Positions 44,774 to 54,400 of a DNA stretch of 64,000 nt are shown one piece after another (the first letter of the stretch is position 1; each line of letters starts with the position of its first letter). The stretch spans positions 234,994 to 298,993 of the forward strand of contig CACOKN010000001.1 of assembly GCA_902627805.1 (NCBI GenBank), written 5' to 3'. The stretch comes from an uncultured Pelagibacteraceae bacterium (GTDB taxonomy: Bacteria > Pseudomonadota > Alphaproteobacteria > Pelagibacterales > Pelagibacteraceae). The notes under the pieces are model-generated. The model ran no database searches and was not told the origin of the DNA. It was given only the letters and a program-made list of their open reading frames with translations. Position numbers and translations under genes: made by a program.

Positions 44774-46114
44774 TTAATTACTTAATAAAGATGACCATGA
44801 TGGGTCTGATGCATCAGTTGGGGTATCTACAAGCCTTTCATTGTAGCCTGTTAAATCAATTGACCACAATTTAGCAGAAAAACCCTCTCCTTTATCATCA
44901 GTTTTAGTCTCTCTATAAAAAATTAAAACTCGTCCATTAGGCGACCAGGAAGGAGCTTCTTGATAAAAATTTTCTGTCAACAATCTCTCACCAGATCCAT
45001 CAGTTCTCATCACGCCGATGTAGAATTTACCTTTATGTAATTTTGTAAAAGCGATTAAATCACCTCTTGGAGACCAAACAGGGGTACCATATAAACCATT
45101 CCCAAAAGAAATTCTTTTAACATTGCTACCATCACTTTTCATAACATAAATTTGTTGATACCCACTTCTGTCAGAGTTAAAACAAATAAATTTTCCATCC
45201 GGGGAATAAGATGGTGAGGTATCTATAGAAGGATGATTGGTAATTTTCTCTACAATTCTATTTTCTAAATCCATTGTATAAATATCTGAATTTCCATCCT
45301 TAGCGAAGCTCATTATAATTTTTTTTCCATCTGGAGAAAATCTAGGAGCAAAAGTCATTCCTGGAAAATCACCTACCACTTCTTGAATACCTGTTTCTAT
45401 ATCAAGAAGATAAACTCTAGGTAAATTTCTAAAATAAGATAAATATGTAACCATTTGACTTGTAGGATTAAATCTTGGTGTCAAAACAAGTTCATTTCCT
45501 AAAGTTAAAAATTTATTATTCGCACCATCTTGATCCATTATAGCTAATTTTTTAATTCTCTTTGTTTTTGGCCCGTCTTCAGCAACATAGATTATCCTCG
45601 TATCAAAATAACCTTTTTCTCCAGTTAATCTCTCATAAACTTTATCAGTAATTATATGGCCAACACGTCTCCAGTTATTTGGCACTGTCGTAAATGCAAG
45701 AGCCATCATTTCTTTACCAGCCAACACATCCCATAATCTAAACTCAACTCTAAGTTTATCATCAACATTTTTTACTTTACCTGTGATTAAAGCTTGGGCT
45801 TTAATTAAATTCCAATCCTCGAAACGCGGCTTAAGATGAGCAATATCAGGTGCTTGTAAAAAAGCATTTTTATCTAATGGATTAAAAAGACCTGAAGTTT
45901 TTAAATTTTTTTCGATAACTTTAGAAATTTCTGATCCAATATCTTTTTTTTTTAGAGTTTTCTCAAAACTCTTTTTTGATTCATCATCAATTGATAGTGG
46001 TGACACTGCAATAGGGAGTGGATTCAAATTTCCTCGTGTAATATCAACCTCAATTAAACCTAATGCATTAGTAGGTACTATAAATATTAAAAATAAAATA
46101 ATTAGATTTCTCAT
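44774..46114 (-). CDS. tolB: Tol-Pal system translocation protein TolB
   Basis: TolB is a periplasmic beta-propeller that shuttles between Pal and TolA. It has a signal peptide (cleavage near residue 18), an N-terminal alpha/beta domain (about 22-160), and six WD40-like PD40 repeats seen as recurrent PxxSPDGK or PxWSPxG units ([38 protein letters not shown] and others). At 446 residues it is full length. It follows tolA by 9 bases. Confidence 0.97.
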   Translation of the reverse strand: MRNLIILFLIFIVPTNALGLIEVDITRGNLNPLPIAVSPLSIDDESKKSFEKTLKKKDIGSEISKVIEKNLKTSGLFNPLDKNAFLQAPDIAHLKPRFEDWNLIKAQALITGKVKNVDDKLRVEFRLWDVLAGKEMMALAFTTVPNNWRRVGHIITDKVYERLTGEKGYFDTRIIYVAEDGPKTKRIKKLAIMDQDGANNKFLTLGNELVLTPRFNPTSQMVTYLSYFRNLPRVYLLDIETGIQEVVGDFPGMTFAPRFSPDGKKIIMSFAKDGNSDIYTMDLENRIVEKITNHPSIDTSPSYSPDGKFICFNSDRSGYQQIYVMKSDGSNVKRISFGNGLYGTPVWSPRGDLIAFTKLHKGKFYIGVMRTDGSGERLLTENFYQEAPSWSPNGRVLIFYRETKTDDKGEGFSAKLWSIDLTGYNERLVDTPTDASDPSWSSLLSN

Positions 46115-46123
46115 TAAGATATT

Positions 46124-46933
46124 CTATCCTTCTAACATTTCTCTTGCATCAAAATTTAATTGTAATTCTTTCCATCTCTCATAACCAGTTGTAGGAACTC
46201 TTAAGGGCTGGCATAATTTTATTGCTCTTAAAGCACTTTCCGCTAAAACCTTATAAAAACCTTGACCAGGTTTATTCATTCTTGCATGATCCAAAATTTC
46301 TGACTCTTGAATTGTTCCATCTGGATTCAGTTGAAGTTTAATTCTTACTAATAAATTTTCATTGTAAGGCAGACCCAAAGGAATACTCCAACAACCAAAT
46401 ATTTGAGCTTTTAAAGCATCCTCTTCGCTTAAAGATAAACCTGTATTTTCAACATTCTTTTTTTGATCTTGTGTAATTTTGTTATTTTTTTTTATCGTTT
46501 CAGCACTTTCAACTTTGGATTTATCAATTAAAGCTGCAATGTTATTTGGATCGAATAACTCTTTTTTTTCAAATTCAGAAACTTGCTTAACTTCATTATC
46601 AATTTTTTCTGGATTTTGTTTATCCTCTTTTATTTTCTCAACCTTTTTAGGCTTATCATCTGGCATTGGAACTGCATCTGGTTTAATTTTTTTTACTTTT
46701 TTTGGGGGAGCTTGTTCAGATACCAACTTTTTTTCTTTCTCTTTAATTTTTTCAATAATTTTTTTTGCCTTAGGTGCATATGGAATATTGGTTTTATCTG
46801 TGATCTGTATTAATTCTACAGATACTATCGGTGGAAGATCGATTGGTTTTTTAGCTAAGAAAGGTAAACTAAAAGCTGTAATCATTATTAAAACTAGATG
46901 TGATACAGAAGATATAATTATACTTCTATTCAC
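46124..46933 (-). CDS. tolA: TolA, membrane-anchored energy-transducing protein of Tol-Pal
   Basis: TolA spans the periplasm and is driven by TolQR. It has an N-terminal membrane helix (about 7-25) with the SHLVLI motif, then a long charged Lys/Glu/Pro-rich region (about 50-170), and a C-terminal TolA/TonB-like domain (about 180-269) with FGCWSIPLG, VRIKLQLNPDGTI and SALRAIKLCQPLRVP. The two C-terminal Cys residues are typical. It is 3 bases after tolR. Its position in the tol operon makes the call secure despite weak overall conservation of the linker. Confidence 0.94.
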   Translation of the reverse strand: MNRSIIISSVSHLVLIMITAFSLPFLAKKPIDLPPIVSVELIQITDKTNIPYAPKAKKIIEKIKEKEKKLVSEQAPPKKVKKIKPDAVPMPDDKPKKVEKIKEDKQNPEKIDNEVKQVSEFEKKELFDPNNIAALIDKSKVESAETIKKNNKITQDQKKNVENTGLSLSEEDALKAQIFGCWSIPLGLPYNENLLVRIKLQLNPDGTIQESEILDHARMNKPGQGFYKVLAESALRAIKLCQPLRVPTTGYERWKELQLNFDAREMLEG

Positions 46934-46936
46934 TTC

Positions 46937-47353
46937 TTACCTTTCTTTATATGGTTCGGATATAAGTGCTACTTTGGTGAAACCAGACCCAGATAGTAAG
47001 CCCATAATTTCCAATACTCTTCCATAGTTAATTGTTTTATCACCCCTTACATAAATTCTTGTATCAGTTCTATTTTTTGAAACCGCTAAGACTTTTGCTA
47101 TTATTTTTTCATATTCAACTTTTGACTCTTGAATATAAATTTCACCTTTAGAGTTTATTGTTAAAGTCAGTGGTTCTGCTTCCTCGGGAAGTGAGTCGGC
47201 AGAACTTTCTGGTAAATCAACCTGAACTCCTACAGTTAACAAAGGGGCAGTAACCATAAAAATAATTAAAAGCACCAACATTACATCCACAAATGGTGTT
47301 ACATTTATTTCGCTCATTGGTTCTTTTGAGGAACGATTTAATTTAAAAGCCAT
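46937..47353 (-). CDS. tolR: TolR, ExbD-type subunit of the Tol motor
   Basis: TolR works with TolQ to convert proton-motive force into TolA movement. This 138-residue protein has an N-terminal cytoplasmic tail (SEINVTPFVDVMLVLLIIF) containing the proton-conducting Asp in the single membrane helix, and a periplasmic ExbD domain with YVRGDKTINYGRVLEIM. Spacing is 1 base to tolQ and 3 to tolA. Confidence 0.97.
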   Translation of the reverse strand: MAFKLNRSSKEPMSEINVTPFVDVMLVLLIIFMVTAPLLTVGVQVDLPESSADSLPEEAEPLTLTINSKGEIYIQESKVEYEKIIAKVLAVSKNRTDTRIYVRGDKTINYGRVLEIMGLLSGSGFTKVALISEPYKER

Positions 47354-47354
47354 T

Positions 47355-48029
47355 TTAGATAATCGTTAAAAATCTTTTTGAGAAATTTTCTAATTTTTGG
47401 GAATACTTAATTGAGTCATTATTAAATTTATTATATGCAACAACCGCAGGTATTGCTGCTAGTAGACCTAACGCAGTTGCGAATAGCGCTTCAGCTATTC
47501 CAGGTGCAACTATTGCCAAACTCGTATTTCTTGAAATTGCTATAGATTGAAAAGAGTTCATAATTCCCCAAACTGTTCCGAATAGGCCTATGAATGGAGC
47601 TGTTGATCCAACTGTTGCTAAAAAAGTAAAACCTTTAGTGATTTTTGATATTTGTTTTTCAATACCCGTCTCTAACATTGTGGTCATTTTATTGTTTAAA
47701 TCTGTTCTAGATCTTCTCTTCAATAAATTTTGCATCGCATCTTTAAATATTAAAGCCATCGGGTCTTGAACATTTGCTGGTAGATTATTATAAAAAGTCT
47801 CTGCAGATTTAGAATTCCAAAACTTTGCTTCAAACTCTTCAGTAGATTGATTTATTTTTTTAAACAATCTATATTTTTCAATTATTACTGCCCATGAATA
47901 TATAGAACAAACTATTAACATTATGATAACTGACTTAACAACTATGTCAGCTCTAATAAATAAATTTATTAAAGAAAAATCAGCACTTGAGGCTAGTCCA
48001 ACCGCTTGAGACGTGATATCAGCTTCCAT
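47355..48029 (-). CDS. tolQ: TolQ, ExbB-type proton channel subunit
   Basis: TolQ forms the stator of the Tol proton channel. Three membrane helices are visible (about 30-48, 133-155 and 175-195). The conserved region LATVGSTAPFIGLFGTVWGI and PGIAEALFATALGLLAAIPAV contain the Thr and Gly/Ala residues lining the pore. At 224 residues it is normal. It is the first gene of tolQRAB-pal and lies only 50 bases from the RuvC-like gene, with no ybgC, ruvA or ruvB between. Confidence 0.97.
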   Translation of the reverse strand: MEADITSQAVGLASSADFSLINLFIRADIVVKSVIIMLIVCSIYSWAVIIEKYRLFKKINQSTEEFEAKFWNSKSAETFYNNLPANVQDPMALIFKDAMQNLLKRRSRTDLNNKMTTMLETGIEKQISKITKGFTFLATVGSTAPFIGLFGTVWGIMNSFQSIAISRNTSLAIVAPGIAEALFATALGLLAAIPAVVAYNKFNNDSIKYSQKLENFSKRFLTII

Positions 48030-48079
48030 ATCGTCTTCTCACACTTAAATGTGTCATGATTTTGTCTGAATATTTAAAG

Positions 48080-48574
48080 CTAATCGTCAATTTTGTAAGT
48101 TTCATGATAAAAACTTGCAATCAAAATCGCATCAGCTTTATTTGAGTCTTTCTTTCTTGATAATTGAGATGAAAAATATGGAAAAATTTCTATTGCTCTT
48201 GTCCTGCTAGCATCTTTCTCAGAATTTAAAAGATTAAAATATTTTTTCCATTTTGCGGGCCTTACAAAGTACATGGGTAATTGCATCGCGGTACAAATAC
48301 CCTTTAAAATTCCAAACGATTGTCCAAAATTAAACATACTAGTAACGCCTTGGCCAGGCATTGCAGAGACGTGTTCAATCACAACTCTAATTTGATTTTT
48401 TTCAAATTGTTTAATTCTTTTGGTAACTTCATTATAAACTTGCGAACCATTTACTTGTTTTTTGTTTTTTTTCCCATCTATCATTATGGGCATTTCAATA
48501 ACATCTAGGATTTTTCCATTATCTAAAAAACAAATTGAACCAGAAATTCCAGGATCTATACCTATTATTAACAT
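48080..48574 (-). CDS. RuvC-like Holliday junction resolvase, phage/mitochondrial-like subtype
   Basis: The 164-residue protein has an RNase H-like RuvC fold: GIDPG with Asp7, VVIEHVSAMPGQG with Glu67, and a C-terminal ADAILIA with Asp148. The middle segment (VTSMFNFGQSFGILKGI, then VRPAKWKKYF) resembles the RuvC-type nucleases of tailed phages more than canonical bacterial RuvC, and the usual KSQVQHM-like region is absent. It sits in the place of ruvC in the yebC-ruvC-tol order. No ruvA or ruvB is adjacent. I infer a junction resolvase that replaced RuvC, but other branched-DNA activities are possible. Confidence 0.8.
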   Translation of the reverse strand: MLIIGIDPGISGSICFLDNGKILDVIEMPIMIDGKKNKKQVNGSQVYNEVTKRIKQFEKNQIRVVIEHVSAMPGQGVTSMFNFGQSFGILKGICTAMQLPMYFVRPAKWKKYFNLLNSEKDASRTRAIEIFPYFSSQLSRKKDSNKADAILIASFYHETYKIDD

Positions 48575-48577
48575 AAT

Positions 48578-49300
48578 TTAATTTACAAATTCAGCGTTAG
48601 AATAAACATTTTGTACATCATCATTGTCTTCAAGTAATTGAAAGAAATTTATTAAATCTTCATTTTTTTTTTTAGAAATTTTTACACTATTTAGTGGCAC
48701 CCATTCAATTTCTGTTGAGATGAAATTATCAATTTCTTTTTCTAATTCTTTTTTAACATTATAAATTTCACTGACAGAACATTGTATTTCATGAAAATCA
48801 TTTTCCGATTTACATTCATCTGCTCCAACATTGGTAGCTAGCTCAAAAATTTGATCATCAGAAACCTCTTTTTTATCGATCTTTATTATTCCTAATTGAA
48901 TAAAATTATGAGAAGCAGAACCTTGGGTTCCTAGATTGCCACCTGCTTTTTGAAAAATTGTTCTAATACTTGACGCTGTTCTATTTTTATTATCTGTTAA
49001 TGCCTCTATTATCACTGCTACTTTTTCTGGTCCAAAGCCCTCATATCTTAAATTTTCAAAATTCGACTCGGTATTAACTGAAGATTTATCAATCGCTCTT
49101 TCAATATTTTCTTTGGGCATATTTGCTGATCTTGCAGCTTGAATCGCAGATCTTAATCTTGGATTCATTGCTGGATCTTTATCCCCAAGTTTTGCAGCAA
49201 CTGTAATTTCTTTCGACAACTTTGAAAAAATTTTAGATCTTTGCTTATCAGCTTTACCTTTTTTATGTTTTATTCCTGCCCAATGTGAATGTCCTGCCAT
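48578..49300 (-). CDS. yebC: YebC/PmpR family protein
   Basis: YebC proteins associate with translation or act as DNA-binding regulators; recent work on the family links some members to relief of stalled proline-rich translation. The signature MAGHSHWAGIKHKKGKADKQ is at the N-terminus, and LRYEGFGPEKVAVIIEALTDNKNRT is equally typical. At 240 residues it is normal. It is 3 bases before the RuvC-like gene; yebC-ruvC linkage is widespread in bacteria. EF-P (57188) is in the same window, but no link is implied by position. Confidence 0.95.
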   Translation of the reverse strand: MAGHSHWAGIKHKKGKADKQRSKIFSKLSKEITVAAKLGDKDPAMNPRLRSAIQAARSANMPKENIERAIDKSSVNTESNFENLRYEGFGPEKVAVIIEALTDNKNRTASSIRTIFQKAGGNLGTQGSASHNFIQLGIIKIDKKEVSDDQIFELATNVGADECKSENDFHEIQCSVSEIYNVKKELEKEIDNFISTEIEWVPLNSVKISKKKNEDLINFFQLLEDNDDVQNVYSNAEFVN

Positions 49301-49307
49301 AAAATAA

Positions 49308-50111
49308 TTAAGTTTTCTTTAGCTGACCTCCAAAAACATAGCTTTCAATTTTATTTGCTAAACCAGTTTTTATATCACAATCAACAATTACTCCACTTAA
49401 AGTAGCATCACCAGTTGCTGGATAATGTTTGGTTGACTCTTTTTTCATAAATCTGTTTAAAGAGTTATCTTTATTCATTCCAATAACTGAGTCATAATCA
49501 CCACACATACCTGCATCTGTTTGATAAGCTGTTCCATTTTTTAAAATTCTCGCATCATTTGTTGGAATGTGTGTATGTGTTCCAACTACTAGAGTAGCTT
49601 TACCATCAAAAAAATATCCTATCGCATTTTTTTCACTAGTAATTTCTCCATGAAAGTCAACAACTAGAAAATCATAATCCTTTTTTAGTTTGTGCTCTTT
49701 TAAAAATTTTTCTGAAATCTCAAATACATTATCACATTTTTTCATAAAAATATTTCCCATTAAATTTAAAACACCAATTTTTATATTTTTTTCATTCTGA
49801 AAAACTTCAAATCCTTTCCCTGGTGCTGGCTCAAATAAATTTTTTGGGCGAAGTAACCTATTTTCATTATCGATAAATTTCATAATATCTTTTTGATCCC
49901 AAACATGATTACCAGTGGTAATGACATCAACGCCACATTTAAAAAAATCCTCACAGATTTCTTTTGTTAATCCAACTCCTGCCTCAGCTGCATTTTCTCC
50001 ATTGACGATTACAAAATCAATTTTATTTAATTCTTTTTGGCTTAAAAGATTATTCAATATTTTCGAACAACCTGAGTTCCCTACCACATCTCCTAAAAAT
50101 AAAATTCTCAT
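49308..50111 (-). CDS. YmdB-like metallophosphoesterase (TIGR00282 family)
   Basis: The protein belongs to the YmdB family; the Bacillus member hydrolyses 2',3'-cyclic nucleotides. Metal-binding motifs are FLGDVVGNSG at residues 4-13, NGENAAEAGVG, TTGNHVWDQKD, DFHGEITSEKNAIG and GTHTHIPTNDARIL. With 267 residues it is full length. It overlaps the formyltetrahydrofolate cycloligase gene by 4 bases and precedes yebC by 7 bases. The biological role in this group is not known. Confidence 0.9.
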   Translation of the reverse strand: MRILFLGDVVGNSGCSKILNNLLSQKELNKIDFVIVNGENAAEAGVGLTKEICEDFFKCGVDVITTGNHVWDQKDIMKFIDNENRLLRPKNLFEPAPGKGFEVFQNEKNIKIGVLNLMGNIFMKKCDNVFEISEKFLKEHKLKKDYDFLVVDFHGEITSEKNAIGYFFDGKATLVVGTHTHIPTNDARILKNGTAYQTDAGMCGDYDSVIGMNKDNSLNRFMKKESTKHYPATGDATLSGVIVDCDIKTGLANKIESYVFGGQLKKT

Positions 50112-50650
50112 ATAAAATTTTTATCTGTTACAATAAAATCCAGTTTCATATCATATTTATTAGCTGGTATTTTTTTTACTTTTTGAAAAGAATAAGCTAA
50201 CCCAATTAATATAATTTTTTTGTTTTTTTTTAACTTTTTAATATACCTATCGTAATAACCACCTCCGTAACCTATTCTATTTAAATGATTATCAAAAGCT
50301 ACAAGTGGTACTAAAAGAATACTTGGGTAGACAATTTGATTTGATGTAGGTTCAGGTATTCCATATTTATTTATTGATAGAGGCTCTTTTGTTGACCAGT
50401 GTAAAAAATCCATTTGATTATTTTTTTTAATTTTTGGCAATGATATTTGATAACCGAGTTTTTCAAGATTATTTAGAATTTTAATTGGATCAACTTCATG
50501 ATTATATGGATAATAACCACCAATTATTTTTTTATTTACTTTTTCTTTTTTTAAAATCTTTATAATATTACTTAATCTTATGACTAAATTTTTATTGTTA
50601 TTTAGTTTTCTGACTTTTAATAATTTTTTTCTGATCTCAGATTTATTCAC
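50108..50650 (-). CDS. 5-formyltetrahydrofolate cyclo-ligase family protein
   Basis: The family (FAU1/YgfA) uses ATP to return 5-formyl-THF to methenyl-THF. The 180-residue protein has the N-terminal KSEIRKKLLKVRK helix, GGYYPYNHEVDP, and the C-terminal signature GYGGGYYDRYI that binds ATP phosphate. It lies next to zapA as in many proteobacteria; in several of those, 6S RNA lies between the two, but here only 7 bases separate them. Confidence 0.93.
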   Translation of the reverse strand: MNKSEIRKKLLKVRKLNNNKNLVIRLSNIIKILKKEKVNKKIIGGYYPYNHEVDPIKILNNLEKLGYQISLPKIKKNNQMDFLHWSTKEPLSINKYGIPEPTSNQIVYPSILLVPLVAFDNHLNRIGYGGGYYDRYIKKLKKNKKIILIGLAYSFQKVKKIPANKYDMKLDFIVTDKNFI

Positions 50651-50657
50651 TAGAATT

Positions 50658-51104
50658 TTACTTAGAAATATGTTCTAAATTTGCTTTTTCAACAAAACTT
50701 GAAATTTCATCAGCAGCTTCGTCAATTAACTTCTCGTAACTCTTTTGATTTATTTCAATTTCATTTTTTAATTTAAGGAGGTCTTTATTAAGTGAGTTTA
50801 TTTCCAGCTCTTTCTTATCCCTGTACTCATAAATTAAAGTTTTAAGCTCTTTAAATTTATTTGAAAGATCTCTCAACTCATTCTTTTTTTGATCTACTTT
50901 TTTTTTTGTTTCATAATATTCATCCATTACTTTAACAGCTGTAATTAATAGAAGTTTATTCTCTCCAAGATTTCCAAGATCATTTTTAAGATTATTAAAT
51001 TTCTGATTGATTTGAATTAATAAATTTTCAAGATGCTCTTCCTGGCCGTCCTCACAAGACAACAAAAATTCTTTTCCATTAAACTTAATACTTACGTTTG
51101 CCAT
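50658..51104 (-). CDS. zapA: Cell division protein ZapA
   Basis: ZapA bundles FtsZ filaments at mid-cell. The N-terminal domain (about 1-50) has VSIKFNGKEFLLSCEDGQEE and the central part ENKLLLITAVKVMDEYYETKKK, matching ZapA. The rest (about 65-140) is a long coiled coil, making the protein 148 residues against about 110 in E. coli; the longer form is usual in alphaproteobacteria. It overlaps the upstream coiled-coil gene by 13 bases. Confidence 0.9.
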   Translation of the reverse strand: MANVSIKFNGKEFLLSCEDGQEEHLENLLIQINQKFNNLKNDLGNLGENKLLLITAVKVMDEYYETKKKVDQKKNELRDLSNKFKELKTLIYEYRDKKELEINSLNKDLLKLKNEIEINQKSYEKLIDEAADEISSFVEKANLEHISK

Positions 51105-51415
51105 TTATCTATCTCATCTAACAAAATATCTGTTTCTTGATTTAATTCATCAATTTTTTCAGAAAACTCGATCTGTCTTTTTTGTTCGGCTTTTTCTTGA
51201 TTTTGTAATTCGTCTAATTTTTTACTTAAATTATTATAATCATTAATTAAACTTTTATATTTTTCTTCTATTTCTTGCTTTTCAATTTCTAATTGATTTT
51301 TTTGACTACTTAAATTCTCTATGTTTTTTTTTACGTCAGGGTTTTTTAAGTTTAAACTTTTTAATTTTGCTAAAGCTAAATTAAGTTTTTTTTCTTTTTC
51401 GATCACAGAATTCAT
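51092..51415 (-). CDS. Coiled-coil protein, probable ZauP-like ZapA partner
   Basis: This 107-residue protein is almost entirely coiled coil (heptads rich in Leu, Lys, Glu and Asn) and ends EIDKWQT. It has no signal peptide and no enzyme motif. It lies directly upstream of zapA and overlaps it by 13 bases. In Caulobacter the protein encoded at this place, ZauP, is a coiled-coil partner needed for ZapA function. The same order here makes a ZauP-like role likely, but coiled coils are poor evidence of homology, so this rests on context. Confidence 0.62.
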   Translation of the reverse strand: MNSVIEKEKKLNLALAKLKSLNLKNPDVKKNIENLSSQKNQLEIEKQEIEEKYKSLINDYNNLSKKLDELQNQEKAEQKRQIEFSEKIDELNQETDILLDEIDKWQT

Positions 51416-51470
51416 ATATATATAATTATATTATTAAATAGAATCTTCTTAGTCTAGGCAGGATAACTAC

Positions 51471-53402
51471 TTGAGTAAACTTTATAAAGAATTAGCGAAT
51501 TGTATCAGATTTTTGTCCATAGATGCTGTCCAAAAAGCTAATTCTGGGCATCCAGGTATGCCTATGGGAATGGCTGATGTTGCAACTGTTCTTTTTAAAG
51601 ACTTCTTAAACTTTAATCCTAAAAATCCAGATTGGATTAATAGAGATAGATTTGTTCTGTCAGCAGGACATGGTTCTATGCTACTTTACTCGCTCCTCTA
51701 TCTGACGGGTTATAAAAGTATTTCTTTAAGAGAAATTAAAAAATTTAGACAACTTAATTCAATATGTGCAGGTCATCCCGAATATCATCCAAGCTCTGGC
51801 ATTGAAACTACCACAGGTCCGTTAGGACAGGGAATTTCTAATGCAGTTGGTTTTGCAATCTCAGAAGAAATTTTAAAAAAAAGATTAGGAAAAAAAATTA
51901 TCAATCACAAAACTTACGTAATAGCGGGTGATGGCTGCTTGATGGAGGGAATAAGTCATGAAGCTTTAAGTCTTGCTGGACATCTAAAACTCAAAAACCT
52001 GATATTACTTTTTGATGACAATTCAGTTTCAATAGATGGTCCAACTAGCTTAGCAGTATCTGATGATCATGAAAAAAGGTTTAAAAGCTATGGCTGGAAT
52101 TATTTAAAAATTAATGGACATAATTTTAAAGAAATAACAAAGGCTCTTCAAAAAGCACAAAAATCAAAAAAACCTATAGCAATCTCTTGTAAAACAACGA
52201 TTGGATACGGATCCCCTAATAAGGGTGGTAAAGCCTCATCTCATGGTAGTCCATTAGGTGAAGATGAAATAAGATTGGTCAGAAAAAAATTGAACTGGCC
52301 ATACAATAATTTTGAAATTCCAAAAAACTTAATGGATCAATGGAGATCAATCGGTAAAAAAGCATCAATTAAAGCTAATAGGAATAAAAATAAATTTTCA
52401 GTTAAATTTAAGAAAAAAAATATCAATGCAGAAATAGACAAAGCAAAATCAGACTACTTAAAAAAATTACAACCAATAGCTACTAGAAAATGTTCAGAAA
52501 AATTTTTGGAAATTGCATCCAAACTTCCAAACTTAATTGGTGGATCAGCAGATTTAGCAGGATCCAATAATACCAAAACCAAAAATCATAAAATTATTCA
52601 ATCAAATGATTTTTCCGGAAATTATATCCATTTTGGAGTAAGAGAACATGCAATGTGTGGTATTATGAATGGTATCTCTCTTCATAGTGAGCTTGTTCCT
52701 TATGGTGGAACTTTTTTAATATTTAGCGATTATTGTAAGCCATCAATTAGACTAGCGGCTATGATGAAACAAAAAGTTATTTATGTTTTTACACATGACT
52801 CAATTGGTCTTGGAGAAGATGGACCAACTCATCAACCAATAGAACAATTAACAAGTTTACGATCAATACCAAATTTGAATATTTTTAGGCCTTCTGACTT
52901 AATAGAAACTTTTGAGTGTTGGCAATTGGCATTAAATAGCAAAAGTTCTCCAAGCGTAATAGCCCTAACAAGACAAAGCTTAAATCCAATTCGTACAAAA
53001 AAATCATCAAAAAATTTGTCTTTAGCTGGTGCTTATGAAGTTTTAAGAACGAGTAGAAGAATAAGTGTAACTATTATAGCAACAGGATCCGAAACTAGTC
53101 TTGCAATAGAAGTTAGTCATAAATTAGCCACAGATGGCATTTACTCAAAAGTAATATCAATGCCTTGCCAGGAATTATTTGATCAACAAAGTGAGGTTTA
53201 CAAAAATAAAATTTTAAATGAAACTAAGCTTGTAATTTCTATAGAGGCCTCTGAAACAGGTTATTGGAAAAAATATACTGGCAGCAAAGGACTTAATTTT
53301 GGAATTGATGATTTTGGTAAAAGTGCGCCTTATAAAGATATATATAATCACTTTGGATTAACCTCAGAGATTATAGTAAAAAAAATTATAAAAAGATTAT
53401 GA
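51471..53402 (+). CDS. tkt: Transketolase
   Basis: Transketolase moves two-carbon units between sugar phosphates in the non-oxidative pentose phosphate pathway. The start codon is TTG at 51471, supported by conserved [21 protein letters not shown] immediately after and by AGGCAGGA about 8 bases upstream. The ThDP motif is [13 protein letters not shown] followed by FDDNSVSID, and the pyrimidine domain has [14 protein letters not shown] and [15 protein letters not shown]. At 643 residues it is slightly short. The end overlaps gap by 4 bases (ATGA). Confidence 0.97.
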   Translation: MSKLYKELANCIRFLSIDAVQKANSGHPGMPMGMADVATVLFKDFLNFNPKNPDWINRDRFVLSAGHGSMLLYSLLYLTGYKSISLREIKKFRQLNSICAGHPEYHPSSGIETTTGPLGQGISNAVGFAISEEILKKRLGKKIINHKTYVIAGDGCLMEGISHEALSLAGHLKLKNLILLFDDNSVSIDGPTSLAVSDDHEKRFKSYGWNYLKINGHNFKEITKALQKAQKSKKPIAISCKTTIGYGSPNKGGKASSHGSPLGEDEIRLVRKKLNWPYNNFEIPKNLMDQWRSIGKKASIKANRNKNKFSVKFKKKNINAEIDKAKSDYLKKLQPIATRKCSEKFLEIASKLPNLIGGSADLAGSNNTKTKNHKIIQSNDFSGNYIHFGVREHAMCGIMNGISLHSELVPYGGTFLIFSDYCKPSIRLAAMMKQKVIYVFTHDSIGLGEDGPTHQPIEQLTSLRSIPNLNIFRPSDLIETFECWQLALNSKSSPSVIALTRQSLNPIRTKKSSKNLSLAGAYEVLRTSRRISVTIIATGSETSLAIEVSHKLATDGIYSKVISMPCQELFDQQSEVYKNKILNETKLVISIEASETGYWKKYTGSKGLNFGIDDFGKSAPYKDIYNHFGLTSEIIVKKIIKRL

Positions 53403-54400
53403 CAATAAAAGTTGGAATAAATGGAATGGGTAGAATTGGAAGAATGATTGTCCGATCAATAATAGAGAATAAAAATAAAAATATAGAAATTAAATACATC
53501 AATAATAGAACTAATTCTGAAACATGTTCATCTCTATTAAAATATGACTCTATTCACGGAAAATTTAATGCACAAATAGATTTTGATGAAAATCATATTA
53601 TTATCAACAAAAATAAAATTTTATTTGGCCAAGAAACAGATTTAAATAATATTAATTGGAATAAATATGGTGTGGATTATGTTTTAGAGTGTACAGGTAA
53701 ATTTAACTCAAAAGAAAAATTACTAACACATATTAATAATGGTGCAAAAAAAGTTATTGTTTCTGCTCCGTGCAAAGATGCTGACAAAACTATTGTATAT
53801 GGAGTGAATGAGACTGAATTAAAAAAAGAGGATGAGATTATATCTGCTGCTTCTTGCACAACAAATTGTCTTGCCCCTGTGGTTCATGTTTTAAATGAAA
53901 ATTTCGAAATTGAAAAAGGATTTATGACCACAATTCATTCCTTTACGAGTGACCAAAGAATATTAGATAATTCTCATAAAGACCCAAGAAGAGCTAGATC
54001 AGCAAGCCAGTCTATTGTGCCAACCTCAACAGGTGCATCAAAAGCAATTGGTGAGATTATACCTTCACTTAAAGGTAAATTAGAAGGTGTGGCTATGAGA
54101 GTTCCTACGCCAAATGTTTCATTAATTGAACTCGTCTTTTGCACAAAAAAAGACATCACTATTGAGAAGATCAATTTAGCATTTCTAAATTTTAGCAAAA
54201 AAAATAAAATTCTTGAAACGACAAAAGAAAAACTTGTTTCAATCGACTTTAATCATAATCCCGCTTCTTCAATTGTAGACGAAAGTTTAACAAAAGTGGT
54301 GAGTAAAAATATGGGTAAAATTTCAGCCTGGTATGATAACGAATGGGGTTTCTCAAATAGAATGTGTGATATTGTAGAATATCTTCATAAGAAATCTTAA
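53399..54400 (+). CDS. gap: Glyceraldehyde-3-phosphate dehydrogenase, type I
   Basis: GAPDH oxidises glyceraldehyde 3-phosphate to 1,3-bisphosphoglycerate. The Rossmann motif [14 protein letters not shown] is at residues 6-19, the catalytic Cys in [13 protein letters not shown], and the C-terminal [12 protein letters not shown] is typical. At 333 residues it is normal. It overlaps tkt by 4 bases and pgk by 1 base (TAATG), so the three proteins are probably translated in a coupled way. Confidence 0.97.
   Translation: MTIKVGINGMGRIGRMIVRSIIENKNKNIEIKYINNRTNSETCSSLLKYDSIHGKFNAQIDFDENHIIINKNKILFGQETDLNNINWNKYGVDYVLECTGKFNSKEKLLTHINNGAKKVIVSAPCKDADKTIVYGVNETELKKEDEIISAASCTTNCLAPVVHVLNENFEIEKGFMTTIHSFTSDQRILDNSHKDPRRARSASQSIVPTSTGASKAIGEIIPSLKGKLEGVAMRVPTPNVSLIELVFCTKKDITIEKINLAFLNFSKKNKILETTKEKLVSIDFNHNPASSIVDESLTKVVSKNMGKISAWYDNEWGFSNRMCDIVEYLHKKS

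Noticed and set aside
46479..47027. 182-codon plus-strand open frame
   Set aside because: It is antisense to tolA and tolR; its Phe/Ser-rich composition is what the Lys/Glu-rich linker of TolA gives on the other strand.
50651..50657. 6S RNA between zapA and the formyl-THF cycloligase gene
   Set aside because: Only 7 bases separate the two genes here; the RNA, if present, is elsewhere in the genome.
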